This document shows, piece by piece, positions 21,490-29,261 of a stretch of DNA of 33,471 bases. The notes below the pieces were generated by a model. The model was given only the letters and a program-made list of their open reading frames with translations. It did not search any database and was not told the DNA's origin. Position 1 is the stretch's first letter; each line of letters opens with the position of its first letter. Location: positions 43,477 through 76,947 of the forward strand of contig NZ_AOIV01000043.1 in the NCBI RefSeq assembly GCF_000337095.1. Direction: 5' to 3'. A program made the position numbers and the translations under genes. Source of the DNA: Halogeometricum pallidum JCM 14848 (GTDB taxonomy: Archaea; Halobacteriota; Halobacteria; Halobacteriales; Haloferacaceae).

Positions 21490-23006
21490 TGTCCGCGCTC
21501 CTCGCGCTCCAGAGTTCGCCGCTCCCGGACTGGGCGGCGGTCGCGCCCGCGCTCATCCTCGCGCTGACGGGACTGCTACTCTTGGCTATCGACAGTATCA
21601 ACCCCACCTCCTCGAACAGCCCCGTCCTGGCCGGCATCTCGACGGCCGGGTCGCTGTTCGCGTTCGCCGTCGCCGGCTGGTTCCTCATCGAGGGGACCGG
21701 ACAGGCGGCGACGGGTGGCGAAATATCGCTGTACGGCGACGCCTTGGTCGTCGACGGGATGAGCCTGTTCTTCACGCTCATCTTCACCATCGTCGCCGCG
21801 ATGGTCTCCATCGCCTCGATGGATTACCTCTCTAAGCAGCGTTATCAGGGCGAGTTCTACGCTCTCGTGCTGTTCGCGGCGACCGGCATGGTGCTGATGT
21901 CGATGTCGAACTCGCTGGCGACGGCGTTCGTCAGCCTCGAACTCGCCTCCCTGCCCTCGTACGCCCTCGTGGGGTTCCTGAAGGACAACAAGGGGAGCAT
22001 CGAGGCGGCGCTGAAGTACTTCCTCATCGGCGCGCTCTCCTCGGCGGTGTTCGCGTTCGGAATTAGCCTCGTCTACGCCGCCACGGGGTCGCTGCTGTTC
22101 CCCGACGTGGCGAGAGCGCTCTCCGGCGGCACCGGCATGACCGGCGTCCTCGGCATGGGCATGCTGATGATACTGGGCGGCTTCGCGTTCAAGACGGCCT
22201 CCGTCCCGTTCCACTTCTGGGCGCCGGAGGCCTACGAGGGCGCGCCCGCACCCGTCTCGGCGTTCCTCTCGTCGGCCTCGAAGGCCGCCGGGTTCGCCGT
22301 CGCGTTCCGCGTGTTCATCGAAGCGTTCCCCATCACACAGCTTCCCGCGGGCGTCGACTGGGTGCTGGCGTTCCAGATTCTCGCCGTCGTCACGATGACG
22401 CTCGGTAACTTCGCCGCGGCGACGCAGGAGAACGTCAAGCGGATGCTGGCGTACTCCTCCATCGGACACGCCGGCTACGCGCTCATCGGTCTCGCGGCGC
22501 TGTCGGCCAACGGGCCGAACGCGAACGTCCTGGGCGCCTCGATGGCGCACCTGCTGGTGTACGGCTTCATGAACACCGGCGCGTTCCTGTTCATCGCTCT
22601 GGTCGAACACTGGGGCGTCGGCCGCACGTTCGAGGACTACAACGGCCTCGGTGCGAAGGCGCCGATGGCGTCCGTCGCCATGAGCGTCTTCATGTTCAGC
22701 CTCGCGGGCCTCCCGCCGTTCGGCGGCTTCTTCTCGAAGTACGTCCTGTTCTACTCGGCCATCGAGGCCGGGTTCTGGTGGCTCGCGGCCGTCGGCGCGA
22801 TAAACAGCGCGCTGTCGCTGTTCTACTACAGTCGCGTTGTGAAGGCGCTGTGGATAGAGGACGACACGTCGTCGCTCGAACTGGGCTCGAAGCCGGTCGG
22901 CCTCTACACGGCCATCCTCTTCGCGGCCGTCGGGACACTCCTGTTGCTCCCGGCGTTCCGCCCGGTCATCGAGACGGCACAGACCGTCGCCGCCGCGCTG
23001 TTCTGA
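21489..23006 (+). CDS. nuoN: NADH-quinone oxidoreductase-like complex, subunit N (proton-pumping)
   Basis: 505 aa with about 14 helices. It shows the NuoN motifs SLELASLPSYALVGFLKDN (TM5 Glu), AALKYFLIGALSSAVFAFG and FKTASVPFHFWAPEAYEGAP (TM7 Lys), then VSAFLSSASKAAGF. NuoN lies between NuoK and NuoM in the membrane arm. It is the last gene of the operon. No fpoO, fpoF or nuoEFG follows. The start overlaps the nuoM stop by one base, and a T-rich terminator lies 36-62 bp after its stop. Confidence 0.95.
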   Translation: MSALLALQSSPLPDWAAVAPALILALTGLLLLAIDSINPTSSNSPVLAGISTAGSLFAFAVAGWFLIEGTGQAATGGEISLYGDALVVDGMSLFFTLIFTIVAAMVSIASMDYLSKQRYQGEFYALVLFAATGMVLMSMSNSLATAFVSLELASLPSYALVGFLKDNKGSIEAALKYFLIGALSSAVFAFGISLVYAATGSLLFPDVARALSGGTGMTGVLGMGMLMILGGFAFKTASVPFHFWAPEAYEGAPAPVSAFLSSASKAAGFAVAFRVFIEAFPITQLPAGVDWVLAFQILAVVTMTLGNFAAATQENVKRMLAYSSIGHAGYALIGLAALSANGPNANVLGASMAHLLVYGFMNTGAFLFIALVEHWGVGRTFEDYNGLGAKAPMASVAMSVFMFSLAGLPPFGGFFSKYVLFYSAIEAGFWWLAAVGAINSALSLFYYSRVVKALWIEDDTSSLELGSKPVGLYTAILFAAVGTLLLLPAFRPVIETAQTVAAALF

Positions 23007-23041
23007 GCGCGGGGCGACGGGAAAAGCGACGGTCGGTCGGC

Positions 23042-23068
23042 GGTTTAGCTTTTTGCGGTCGGTTTTTC
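23042..23068 (+). terminator. T-rich terminator after the nuo operon
   Basis: Three T tracts (3, 5 and 5 T) separated by short GC stretches lie 36-62 bp after the nuoN stop. This is the typical hairpin-free archaeal termination signal and ends the ten-kilobase operon before a convergent minus-strand gene. Confidence 0.6.
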
Positions 23069-23098
23069 GCTCTTCGCTCGGTCGGACGCCGCGTCCGT

Positions 23099-23494
23099 CT
23101 ACACCGCCTCGACCCGTTCGACGAGAATCTCTCGGAGGGCGCTCGCAACCTCCTCGGAGGTGCGCTCGGTTATTCCGTCCGTCGTGACGAACACGCCGTG
23201 TTCGCCGCGGGTGACGATGGTCATGTACCCGTTCTCGAACGCACGGATGGTGTACTGGTACTCGCCGAGTTCCGACCCTCGGTAGGCGTCAGTGGCTTGG
23301 AAGTCGTCCGTCTCGTGTTGGACGAACCCCGCCAGGTCGGCGTCCGAGTCGAGATCCGAGCGGAGGTACACCTGCTGGAACGCCGAGCGCGTGAAGTAGG
23401 TGATGCTCCTGAGGTTGTCTCCGACGGCGGTTCGACACGCTGCGCGAATCGACTCCGAGAGGTCGGACGCGACGAGGTCAGGGTCGGCTTCCAT
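23099..23494 (-). CDS. Small haloarchaeal protein of unknown function (possibly DUF7522)
   Basis: 131 aa from ATG at 23494; the frame stays open further upstream, but that part crosses into the opposite gene and looks like shadow. The protein is soluble and acidic. The recognisable pattern is GDNLRSITYFTRSAFQQVYL, then ELGEYQYTIRAFENGYMTIV and GEHGVFVTTDGI. I associate this layout with a haloarchaeal family annotated DUF7522, but I cannot confirm it here. It has no signal peptide, membrane helix or catalytic motif. A TATA-like element about 30 nt upstream supports the start. It is divergent from the DHH phosphoesterase gene, 102 bp away. Confidence 0.72.
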   Translation of the reverse strand: MEADPDLVASDLSESIRAACRTAVGDNLRSITYFTRSAFQQVYLRSDLDSDADLAGFVQHETDDFQATDAYRGSELGEYQYTIRAFENGYMTIVTRGEHGVFVTTDGITERTSEEVASALREILVERVEAV

Positions 23495-23520
23495 GACGTG
23501 CGTTACCACACGTTCGCCGG

Positions 23521-23529
23521 TGTTAATTC
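23521..23529 (-). promoter_or_regulatory. TATA-like box of the 131-aa gene
   Basis: The minus strand reads ggaattaaca around here, centred about 30 nt before the ATG at 23494. This is the leaderless spacing. Confidence 0.5.
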
Positions 23530-23596
23530 CATCGCCCCCGGCCAATCGGGGGTCGAGGACGGTAGGGTTTTGCCGGGTGAGGCCGACTCGAGAGAC

Positions 23597-25066
23597 ATGC
23601 AACGGCGGTTGGTTCTCGGATGCGGGACGGTCGCAGAGGGGGCCGTCGAGCGGTTGGCCGAGTGGCCGGGGTCGCTGACGGTGCTCTCCAAGCGGAGCGG
23701 CGTCGTCGACTCCTTCCGCGAGGACGGCGTCGACGCCGAGCGCTGCGCGCCGGACGACGAGGCGTCCTACCCCGACGACGTCGACGTGGTGTTCGTCGCC
23801 GCCGACGACGCGACGGTGAACCTCGACGCCGCCCGCACCGCCCGCGAGCGCTTCCCCGACGCCTACCTCCTCGCGTACGTCGGCAGCGACGCCGACGCCC
23901 ACACCCGCGAAGCCCTGACGGACCTGGCCGACCGCATCGTCGACGCGCAGAGTACGCTCGTCGACCGGCTCACCGAACTCACGGCGGACGACGACGCCGA
24001 ACGCCTCCACCGACTGTACCGCGTTCTCAAGGGCATCGACGGGACGCTGGCCGTCGTCACCCACGACAACCCCGACCCCGACGCCATCGCCAGCGCACTC
24101 GCGTTAGTCCACATCGCCGAGAGCGTCGGCGTCACCGCCGAGGTTTGCTACTTCGGCTCCATCTCCCACCAGGAGAACCGCGCGCTGGTGAATCTCCTGG
24201 AGCTAGAGCTCGTGAACCTCGAGCGCGGGGACGACATCTCCGAGTACGGCGGGGTCGCCCTCGTCGACCACTCCCGGCCTGGGGTGAACGACGGCCTCCC
24301 CGAGGAGACGGAAGTGGACGTCGTCGTCGACCACCACCCGCCGCGGGCGCCTGTCGAGGCGCGCTTTCTCGACCTGCGGCGCGAACTCGGGGCGACGAGC
24401 ACGCTCGCCACCGACTACCTCCGTCGCCTCGGCGCCGAACCGGGCGCGACGGTGGCGACGGCGCTGTTGTTCGGCATCCGCGTCGACACCCGCGACTTCA
24501 CGCGCGAGGTGTCGGTGCCGGATTTCGAGGCGGCCGCGTGGTTGGTCCCCCACGCCGACCTCTCCATCCTCCAGCGGGTGGAGTCCCCGAGCATGAGCGC
24601 GGAGGTGATGGACACCCTCGCGCGGGCCATCCGCAACCGCGACGTGCGCGGGGAAGCACTCGCCACCAACGTCGGCGAGATACGGGACCGCGACGCCCTC
24701 GCGCAGGCGGCCGACCACCTCCTCAACATGGAGCGCGTCCGCCTCACCGTCGTCTACGGGTTCAAGGACGGCACCGTCTACGTCTCCGGCCGCGCGCGGG
24801 GGACGGACGTCGACCTCGGCGAGACGCTGCGGGAGGCGCTCGGCCCCATCGGCAGCGCCGGCGGTCACGCCGACATGGCGGGCGCGCAGATTCCGCTCGG
24901 CATCCTCGCGGACGTGGGCGAGGACTCCCGCGAGTCGCTCTCGCGCGTCGTCAACGACGTCATCTCCGGGCGAGTGTTCGAGACGCTGGAGGACGCTACG
25001 CGGACGCTCGGAGTGAGCGAGGACGGCACCGACCTCACCTTCGAGTTCCCGATGGAGGAGTGGTGA
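23597..25066 (+). CDS. RCK_N-DHH-DHHA1 phosphoesterase (RecJ-like / c-di-AMP or pAp hydrolase candidate)
   Basis: 489 aa, three domains. Residues 1-125 are a Rossmann-like TrkA-N/RCK_N domain starting RLVLGCGTVAEGAV. Residues 150-305 are a DHH domain with the metal motifs THDNPDPDA (155-163), VDHS (223-226), VDHH (244-247) and DTRD (297-300). Residues 350-450 are DHHA1 with GGHADMAGAQ (423-432 region). All expected metal ligands are present, so it should be active. Related proteins hydrolyse nanoRNA, pAp or cyclic dinucleotides. An RCK_N domain fused to DHH-DHHA1 makes a c-di-AMP or nucleotide-sensing phosphodiesterase an attractive guess; the substrate is not shown by sequence. The protein is soluble, unlike GdpP. 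The start at 23597 fits the Rossmann N terminus. Confidence 0.88.
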   Translation: MQRRLVLGCGTVAEGAVERLAEWPGSLTVLSKRSGVVDSFREDGVDAERCAPDDEASYPDDVDVVFVAADDATVNLDAARTARERFPDAYLLAYVGSDADAHTREALTDLADRIVDAQSTLVDRLTELTADDDAERLHRLYRVLKGIDGTLAVVTHDNPDPDAIASALALVHIAESVGVTAEVCYFGSISHQENRALVNLLELELVNLERGDDISEYGGVALVDHSRPGVNDGLPEETEVDVVVDHHPPRAPVEARFLDLRRELGATSTLATDYLRRLGAEPGATVATALLFGIRVDTRDFTREVSVPDFEAAAWLVPHADLSILQRVESPSMSAEVMDTLARAIRNRDVRGEALATNVGEIRDRDALAQAADHLLNMERVRLTVVYGFKDGTVYVSGRARGTDVDLGETLREALGPIGSAGGHADMAGAQIPLGILADVGEDSRESLSRVVNDVISGRVFETLEDATRTLGVSEDGTDLTFEFPMEEW

Positions 25067-25145
25067 GCCCTCCGGCGGCGGGAACGACGCCGGTCCCGTG
25101 CGATTCGGGGGCACGCTTTTGCCCTCCGCTCGCCTACCGACGACG

Positions 25146-25934
25146 ATGAGCGGGAAGGCGGCCGTCGACGAGTACATGACACGAGAGGTACAGACGGTGT
25201 CCCCCACCGACTCCGTCGCAGACGTGGCAAGGCGCATCGCCGAGAGCGACGGACACAACGGCTTTCCGGTGTGCGAGGGCCGGAAGGTCGAGGGGTTCGT
25301 CACCGCCAGGGACCTCCTCCTCGCCGACGACGAGGCGCCCATCTTCACCGTGATGTCCGAGGACATCATCGTCGCACACCCCGACATGGACGTCAACGAC
25401 GCCGCGCGCGTCATCCTCCGCTCCGGCATCCAGAAACTCCCCGTCGTCGACGACGCCGGCAACCTCGTCGGCATCATCTCCAACACCGACGTCATCCGCT
25501 CGCAGATAGAGCGCGCGACCCCCGAGAAGGTCGGAAAGCTGATGCGGACGCTCGAACAGATTCACGGCATCACCGTCCACGAGGAGCGACACTCGGTCGA
25601 ACTCGACGACCTCATCCCCACGCAGGGCCGCGTCTACGCCGACGAACTCGACGGCCGCAAGTACGAACTCGAACGCGGACTCGCGGAACCGCTCGTCGTC
25701 ATCGACAACGACGGCACCCTCCTCCTCGCCGACGGCCACCACCGCGTGATGGCCGCGAACCGACTCGACGTCGAGGAGATGGACGCGTACGTCATCGTCG
25801 TCGACGACCCCATCGAACTCGGGATGCAACAGACCGCCAAAAAGGAGGGACTCTCCTCCATCGACGACATCGACGTGGTCGACTACGGCCGCCATCCGCT
25901 GGTCGAGTCGACCCAACGGCTCCAACGGGACTGA
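25146..25934 (+). CDS. Tandem CBS domains fused to a ParB/Srx-fold domain (SerK-like candidate)
   Basis: 262 aa. Two CBS domains (about 6-60 and 66-122) include FPVCEGRKVEGFVTARDLL and KLPVVDDAGNLVGIISNTD. After a helical linker comes a ParB/sulfiredoxin-fold domain (about 148-225) with EPLVVIDNDGTLLLADGHHR and the signature DGHHR at 196-200. It lacks the DNA-binding HTH part of true ParB. The ParB-fold serine kinase SerK of Thermococcus uses ADP to phosphorylate free serine, and this domain resembles that group. CBS domains bind adenine nucleotides, which would suit control by energy state. Serine-kinase function is a hypothesis. The gene lies 79 bp after the DHH gene, with a TATA-like gcttttgcc about 28 nt before its ATG, so it may have its own promoter. 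Confidence 0.82.
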   Translation: MSGKAAVDEYMTREVQTVSPTDSVADVARRIAESDGHNGFPVCEGRKVEGFVTARDLLLADDEAPIFTVMSEDIIVAHPDMDVNDAARVILRSGIQKLPVVDDAGNLVGIISNTDVIRSQIERATPEKVGKLMRTLEQIHGITVHEERHSVELDDLIPTQGRVYADELDGRKYELERGLAEPLVVIDNDGTLLLADGHHRVMAANRLDVEEMDAYVIVVDDPIELGMQQTAKKEGLSSIDDIDVVDYGRHPLVESTQRLQRD

Positions 25935-25985
25935 CGCCGACACTTCTCTCCGCCGTCGTTCCGTTCTCTCGTCGGGAGGCGCCGC

Positions 25986-26216
25986 CTACTCCGCCACGTC
26001 GTGCTCCTCGCGCCACGCGGTGACGAGTTCGCGCGCGGCGCTCTCGTCGTCGACTCGCTCCCGCCGGTAGCCGCGGCCGTCCTCGGCCTGATAGAGGCGG
26101 TCCAACCGGACCGCCCACGTGTCGTCGGGTCGTCGCCGGAGTCGGATGGTCGCGTTGCCGTCGCTGCGCTCCCACTCCGTGATGCGGTCGTCCGCGCGGA
26201 TTTCCTGCCAACTCAT
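25986..26216 (-). CDS. Small haloarchaeal protein of unknown function, 76 aa
   Basis: 76 aa, soluble, highly charged. It begins MSWQEIRADDRITEWERSDG and contains ATIRLRRRPDDTWAVRLDRL and a helical end ARELVTAWREEH. The alternation of strands and a final helix suggests a compact alpha/beta fold. I recall a similar haloarchaeal family (annotated as a DUF in the 75xx series) but cannot confirm it. The frame stays open upstream to 26555; ATG at 26216 was chosen because the composition becomes non-coding before it. It converges with the CBS-ParB gene and lies 94 bp downstream of the zinc-ribbon gene on the same strand. Confidence 0.6.
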   Translation of the reverse strand: MSWQEIRADDRITEWERSDGNATIRLRRRPDDTWAVRLDRLYQAEDGRGYRRERVDDESAARELVTAWREEHDVAE

Positions 26217-26310
26217 GCGCTCCACTCGGCGACGGCCCCACCTGTCTCTTGCCCTCCGCGCCGGGAATCGACCGGGGGGACGCGGCGCCGACGACTCGAC
26301 GGGCGCGGAC

Positions 26311-26487
26311 TCAATCGAGAGCTTCGATACCGGTCCGCGCCGCCGCGTCCGCACCGGCCAGCGGACCGGTCCGGGCGCCGCACGCCGGACACTCGGGGTA
26401 GCCCAGCGAGTCGTAGCCGACCGCGTCGGCCCGTTCGACGGCACCGCACGCCGCACAGTCGAAGTACGAGATCCATTCGAATGCCAT
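26311..26487 (-). CDS. 58-aa zinc-ribbon protein
   Basis: This short gene encodes 58 aa, starting MAFEWISYFDCAACG. Two CxxC pairs (Cys11/14 and Cys33/36) are separated by 18 residues, the classical spacing of a single zinc ribbon (or rubredoxin-like site). The C-terminal 20 residues are Ala/Gly-rich and end in ALD. A TATA-like element lies 26 nt upstream of the ATG, supporting a real leaderless gene. Tiny zinc-ribbon proteins are abundant in haloarchaea and mostly uncharacterised; no function can be assigned. The 94-bp gap to the next minus-strand gene leaves co-transcription possible. Confidence 0.7.
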   Translation of the reverse strand: MAFEWISYFDCAACGAVERADAVGYDSLGYPECPACGARTGPLAGADAAARTGIEALD

Positions 26488-26507
26488 ATCGTATCGTTCG
26501 GGAAGAC

Positions 26508-26517
26508 AGTATTTGTT
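26508..26517 (-). promoter_or_regulatory. TATA-like box of the zinc-ribbon gene
   Basis: The minus strand reads aacaaatact, centred about 26 nt before the ATG at 26487, giving the leaderless spacing. A further AT-rich element (gttaaacc) lies near 26545-26553. Confidence 0.5.
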
Positions 26518-26600
26518 ATCGACCGCTTACCCGTCCGATACGCGGGTTTAACCACCCCCTCGACGCGACGGACCGCGAGTCCACCTCACTTCGCTTTGCC

Positions 26601-27677
26601 TCAGGCCGTCGCCGCGCCCGGTCCGTTCCCTCCGTCTCCGCCCTCGTCCTCACCGTCGTCCATCTCCCGCACCGCCGCGCCCACGAGGTCCAGTTCCTCG
26701 TCGACGCGTCCGAGCAGGGACAGCGAGTAGTACCGGAAGAACGTGACGACGGGGACGAGTAACACCGCCGACGCCGCGGCGACGACGACGAGGTAGCACG
26801 CGCCCACGATAGCGAGGAGTACCCACGCGAGGAGTGGGAGCGCTCCGACGCCGGACCCGGAGAACGCGAACAGGACGGCGCCGCCGAGAACTGCGAACGG
26901 AAGGGCCACGAGGACGGCGACGAACAGCGTCCCCGCGGCGACCAGCGCGCCGACGAGAACGCTCAGCGTGAGGCGGACGAGGAGGTAGAGCGCGAACTCC
27001 TCCCATTCGGCGCGCAACGTCGGGAGCACCCGGCGCCAGCCGTCGATAACGCCGCACCCCTCGGTGAGCATCGCCGGGACGACGAAGTCCGTCGCGAGGC
27101 GGAAGAGCAGGGCGACGAGGAACGCGACGGCGACGCCGAGAAGGAGCACCGGTAAGAGGGCGAGCAGGAGACCCGGTCCGACGGCGACGCCGCCGAGGAC
27201 GACGAGGACGGCGGGGACGCCGACGGTCAGGAGGGCGAGCAGACCGACGCACGCCTCGAAGGCCCACAGTCGGAGCCCGTTCCCGAGATGTGCGCGGAAC
27301 GGCGCTCGAATCCGTACCGAGCGGTCGACCAGTCCCGTCACGAGCACGAACTCCATCGCCGCCGAAACGAGCCAGAAGGCGAGGGCGAGGACGAGAAACG
27401 CGGCGACGACGGCGGCGACGCCGTACGCGAGGGCTCCGACGTCGGGGAGTGCGCTCGGGTCCACGGGCGGAAGCCCCTCAACGGGAAACGAGACGGACCC
27501 GAACCCCGGCGTCACCGTGCCGCCGGCGTTGGCGTTGACCGAGGCGTTGCTCGCACCGGCGCCGACGAAGGGGGCGAGGAGGGCGAGGCGGAGCCACGTC
27601 CCGAGGTCGAACGGGAGGAGGAGGTCCGTCGTCGACGCGCGGGCGTCGTCCAGGGCGTCTATCGCGTGCCACGACAT
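26601..27677 (-). CDS. Multi-TM membrane protein of unknown function (DUF7544-like)
   Basis: 358 aa. It begins MSWHAIDALDDARASTTDLL, then LPFDLGTWLRLALLAPFVG, a layout I associate with a haloarchaeal family annotated DUF7544. Six to eight hydrophobic segments can be seen, clustered at about 90-125, 140-215 and 225-325. The C terminus (from GRVDEELDLV) is soluble, rich in Asp, Glu and Gly. The arrangement of paired long helices resembles the membrane domain found beside glycerophosphodiester phosphodiesterases, but no enzyme domain is attached. It has no known catalytic residues. It is divergent from the M24 peptidase gene, with a good TATA box 29 nt upstream of the ATG. Confidence 0.75.
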   Translation of the reverse strand: MSWHAIDALDDARASTTDLLLPFDLGTWLRLALLAPFVGAGASNASVNANAGGTVTPGFGSVSFPVEGLPPVDPSALPDVGALAYGVAAVVAAFLVLALAFWLVSAAMEFVLVTGLVDRSVRIRAPFRAHLGNGLRLWAFEACVGLLALLTVGVPAVLVVLGGVAVGPGLLLALLPVLLLGVAVAFLVALLFRLATDFVVPAMLTEGCGVIDGWRRVLPTLRAEWEEFALYLLVRLTLSVLVGALVAAGTLFVAVLVALPFAVLGGAVLFAFSGSGVGALPLLAWVLLAIVGACYLVVVAAASAVLLVPVVTFFRYYSLSLLGRVDEELDLVGAAVREMDDGEDEGGDGGNGPGAATA

Positions 27678-27701
27678 ACGCGTCGCTGTGTCGCGCGAGC
27701 G

Positions 27702-27710
27702 GATAAAACG
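27702..27710 (-). promoter_or_regulatory. TATA box of the multi-TM protein gene
   Basis: The minus strand reads gttttatcc in this segment, centred about 29 nt before the ATG at 27677. It is one of the clearest leaderless promoters in the window. Confidence 0.6.
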
Positions 27711-27793
27711 GCGGGACGGCGTCGCGACCCGGGTCCGCGGTTGCGAGGCTCGGCTCCCGCAGGTTCTTGTAGCGAGGCGCGGAACGCTCCCGC

Positions 27794-28909
27794 ATGGCGA
27801 CTACGCCGTTCGAGCGTCGCACGCGCGACGCGCAGGCCGCACTCGCAGAGGCGGGCGCGGACGCCCTCGTCTGCTTTCCCAGTCCGAACCTGTTCTACCT
27901 CTCGGGGTTCTCGGAGGACCCCGGCGAACGCCACCTGTTCCTGTTCGTCCCCGCCGACGGCGACCCGGCGTTTCTCGTCCCCGACCTATACGAGACGCAG
28001 GTGCGCGCGGCGACGTGGACCGACAACGTGCGCACGTGGTCGGACGGCGAGGACCCCGTCGCCGCCACCGAGGCGGCCGTCTCGGCGCTCGGACTCCCGG
28101 AGAGCCCCCGCGTCCTCGTCGACGACACGATGTGGGCGCGGTTCACGCAGGACCTCCGCGAGGTCCTGCCGGACGCGACGTTCGGACTGGCGAGCGAGGT
28201 GCTCGCCCCCCTCAGACTCCGGAAGGACGAGGCGGAACTCGACGCCCTGCGGCGGGCGGGCGCGGCGGCCGACGCCGCGATGGACCGCGTCCGGGAACTC
28301 GGCGCCGACGCCGTCGGGATGACGGAGTCTGAACTCGCCGCCGAAATCGAGACGTACCTCGCCGACGCCGGCGGCGAGGGGGTGGCGTTCGAGACGGTGG
28401 TCGGCGCGGGCGACCACGGCGCGATGCCGCACTACCGCCACGGCGACCGCGAGATACGGCCGGGCGACCCCGTCGTCCTCGACTTCGGGACGCGCGTCGA
28501 CGGCTATCCGAGCGACCAGACGCGGACCGTCGTCTTCGACGGCGACCCCTCCGAACGGTTCCGCGAGGTGCACGAGGTGGTCCGCGAGGCGCAGGCGGCC
28601 GCCGTCGACGCCGTCGAACCCGGCGCGACGGCCGAATCGGTCGACCGCGCGGCCCGCGAGGTCATCGAGGAGGCGGGCTACGGCGAGCGGTTCGTCCACC
28701 GGACGGGCCACGGGGTCGGACTGGAGGTCCACGAGGAACCGTACATCGTCGCCGGGAACGACGAGCGACTCGAACCCGGCACGGTGTTCAGCGTCGAACC
28801 AGGCGTCTACCTCTCTGGTGAATTCGGCGTCCGCATCGAGGATTTGGTCGTCGTCACCGAGGACGGGTACGAACGGCTGAACGACAGCGGCCGTGGGTGG
28901 GAGTGCTGA
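27794..28909 (+). CDS. pepQ: M24 family metallopeptidase (Xaa-Pro dipeptidase/aminopeptidase)
   Basis: 371 aa, two domains. Residues 1-140 are a creatinase/prolidase N-terminal domain (FPSPNLFYLSGFSEDPGER). Residues 150-371 are the pita-bread catalytic domain. All five metal ligands are present: Asp230 and Asp241 (VVLDFG...PSDQTRT), His306 (HRTGHGVGLEVHE), Glu335 (FSVEPGVY) and Glu349 (VRIEDLV). The enzyme should release the residue N-terminal to proline from dipeptides or short peptides in the cytoplasm, with Mn, Co or similar metals. Dipeptidase and aminopeptidase members cannot be separated by eye. It is a single-gene unit, divergent from the multi-TM protein gene. Confidence 0.88.
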   Translation: MATTPFERRTRDAQAALAEAGADALVCFPSPNLFYLSGFSEDPGERHLFLFVPADGDPAFLVPDLYETQVRAATWTDNVRTWSDGEDPVAATEAAVSALGLPESPRVLVDDTMWARFTQDLREVLPDATFGLASEVLAPLRLRKDEAELDALRRAGAAADAAMDRVRELGADAVGMTESELAAEIETYLADAGGEGVAFETVVGAGDHGAMPHYRHGDREIRPGDPVVLDFGTRVDGYPSDQTRTVVFDGDPSERFREVHEVVREAQAAAVDAVEPGATAESVDRAAREVIEEAGYGERFVHRTGHGVGLEVHEEPYIVAGNDERLEPGTVFSVEPGVYLSGEFGVRIEDLVVVTEDGYERLNDSGRGWEC

Positions 28910-29042
28910 GCGCGACCGGTCGAGCCGGGAGTACGCCCGGCCTCGCCGACGACTCCGACGGCGTCCGGGGTGTGCGGGACCCGGATCGCCGACTCACCGG
29001 TCGGTAGAAGGAGGTTTGTCCCCGCGGCGCGGAGCGTAACGC

Positions 29043-29234
29043 ATGGTCACGCGCGAACAGCGGGTGGTGCTGGTCGGCGTCGTCCTCGCGGTGCCCGCCG
29101 CGTACCTCGTCTACGCGCTCACCGGGTCGGTCCCGCTGGCGGGAGCGACGCTGCTCGGTCTGGGGTTCGTCATCCCCTCGGGGATAAACGGCTCCCGTCG
29201 CGACTGGCGCGACGGGCGCACCGAGGAGCGGTAG
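29043..29234 (+). CDS. Small two-helix membrane protein, 63 aa
   Basis: 63 aa. Two hydrophobic segments (about 8-27, VVLVGVVLAVPAAYLVYAL, and 31-48, LAGATLLGLGFVIPSG) are followed by a short soluble tail of Arg, Asp and Glu. The N terminus is basic. No family is recognised. A weak TATA-like ggtttgtc lies about 27 nt upstream. It starts 133 bp after the peptidase gene and converges with the BioD-like gene, 27 bp away. Codon use matches its neighbours, and the sensible helix pattern favours a true gene. Confidence 0.6.
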   Translation: MVTREQRVVLVGVVLAVPAAYLVYALTGSVPLAGATLLGLGFVIPSGINGSRRDWRDGRTEER

Positions 29235-29261
29235 CGACGGCGGAGCCGAGTCGGCCGGAAT

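Noticed and set aside
25146-25934. Reading the ParB-fold protein as a chromosome-partition ParB
   Set aside because: It lacks the helix-turn-helix and dimerisation parts of ParB, has CBS domains, and has no parA neighbour.
26119-26730. A 203-codon plus-strand open frame across small minus-strand genes
   Set aside because: Ser/Arg/Pro-rich product with no domain. The minus strand carries two promoter-backed or well-composed genes and the end of a membrane protein gene instead.
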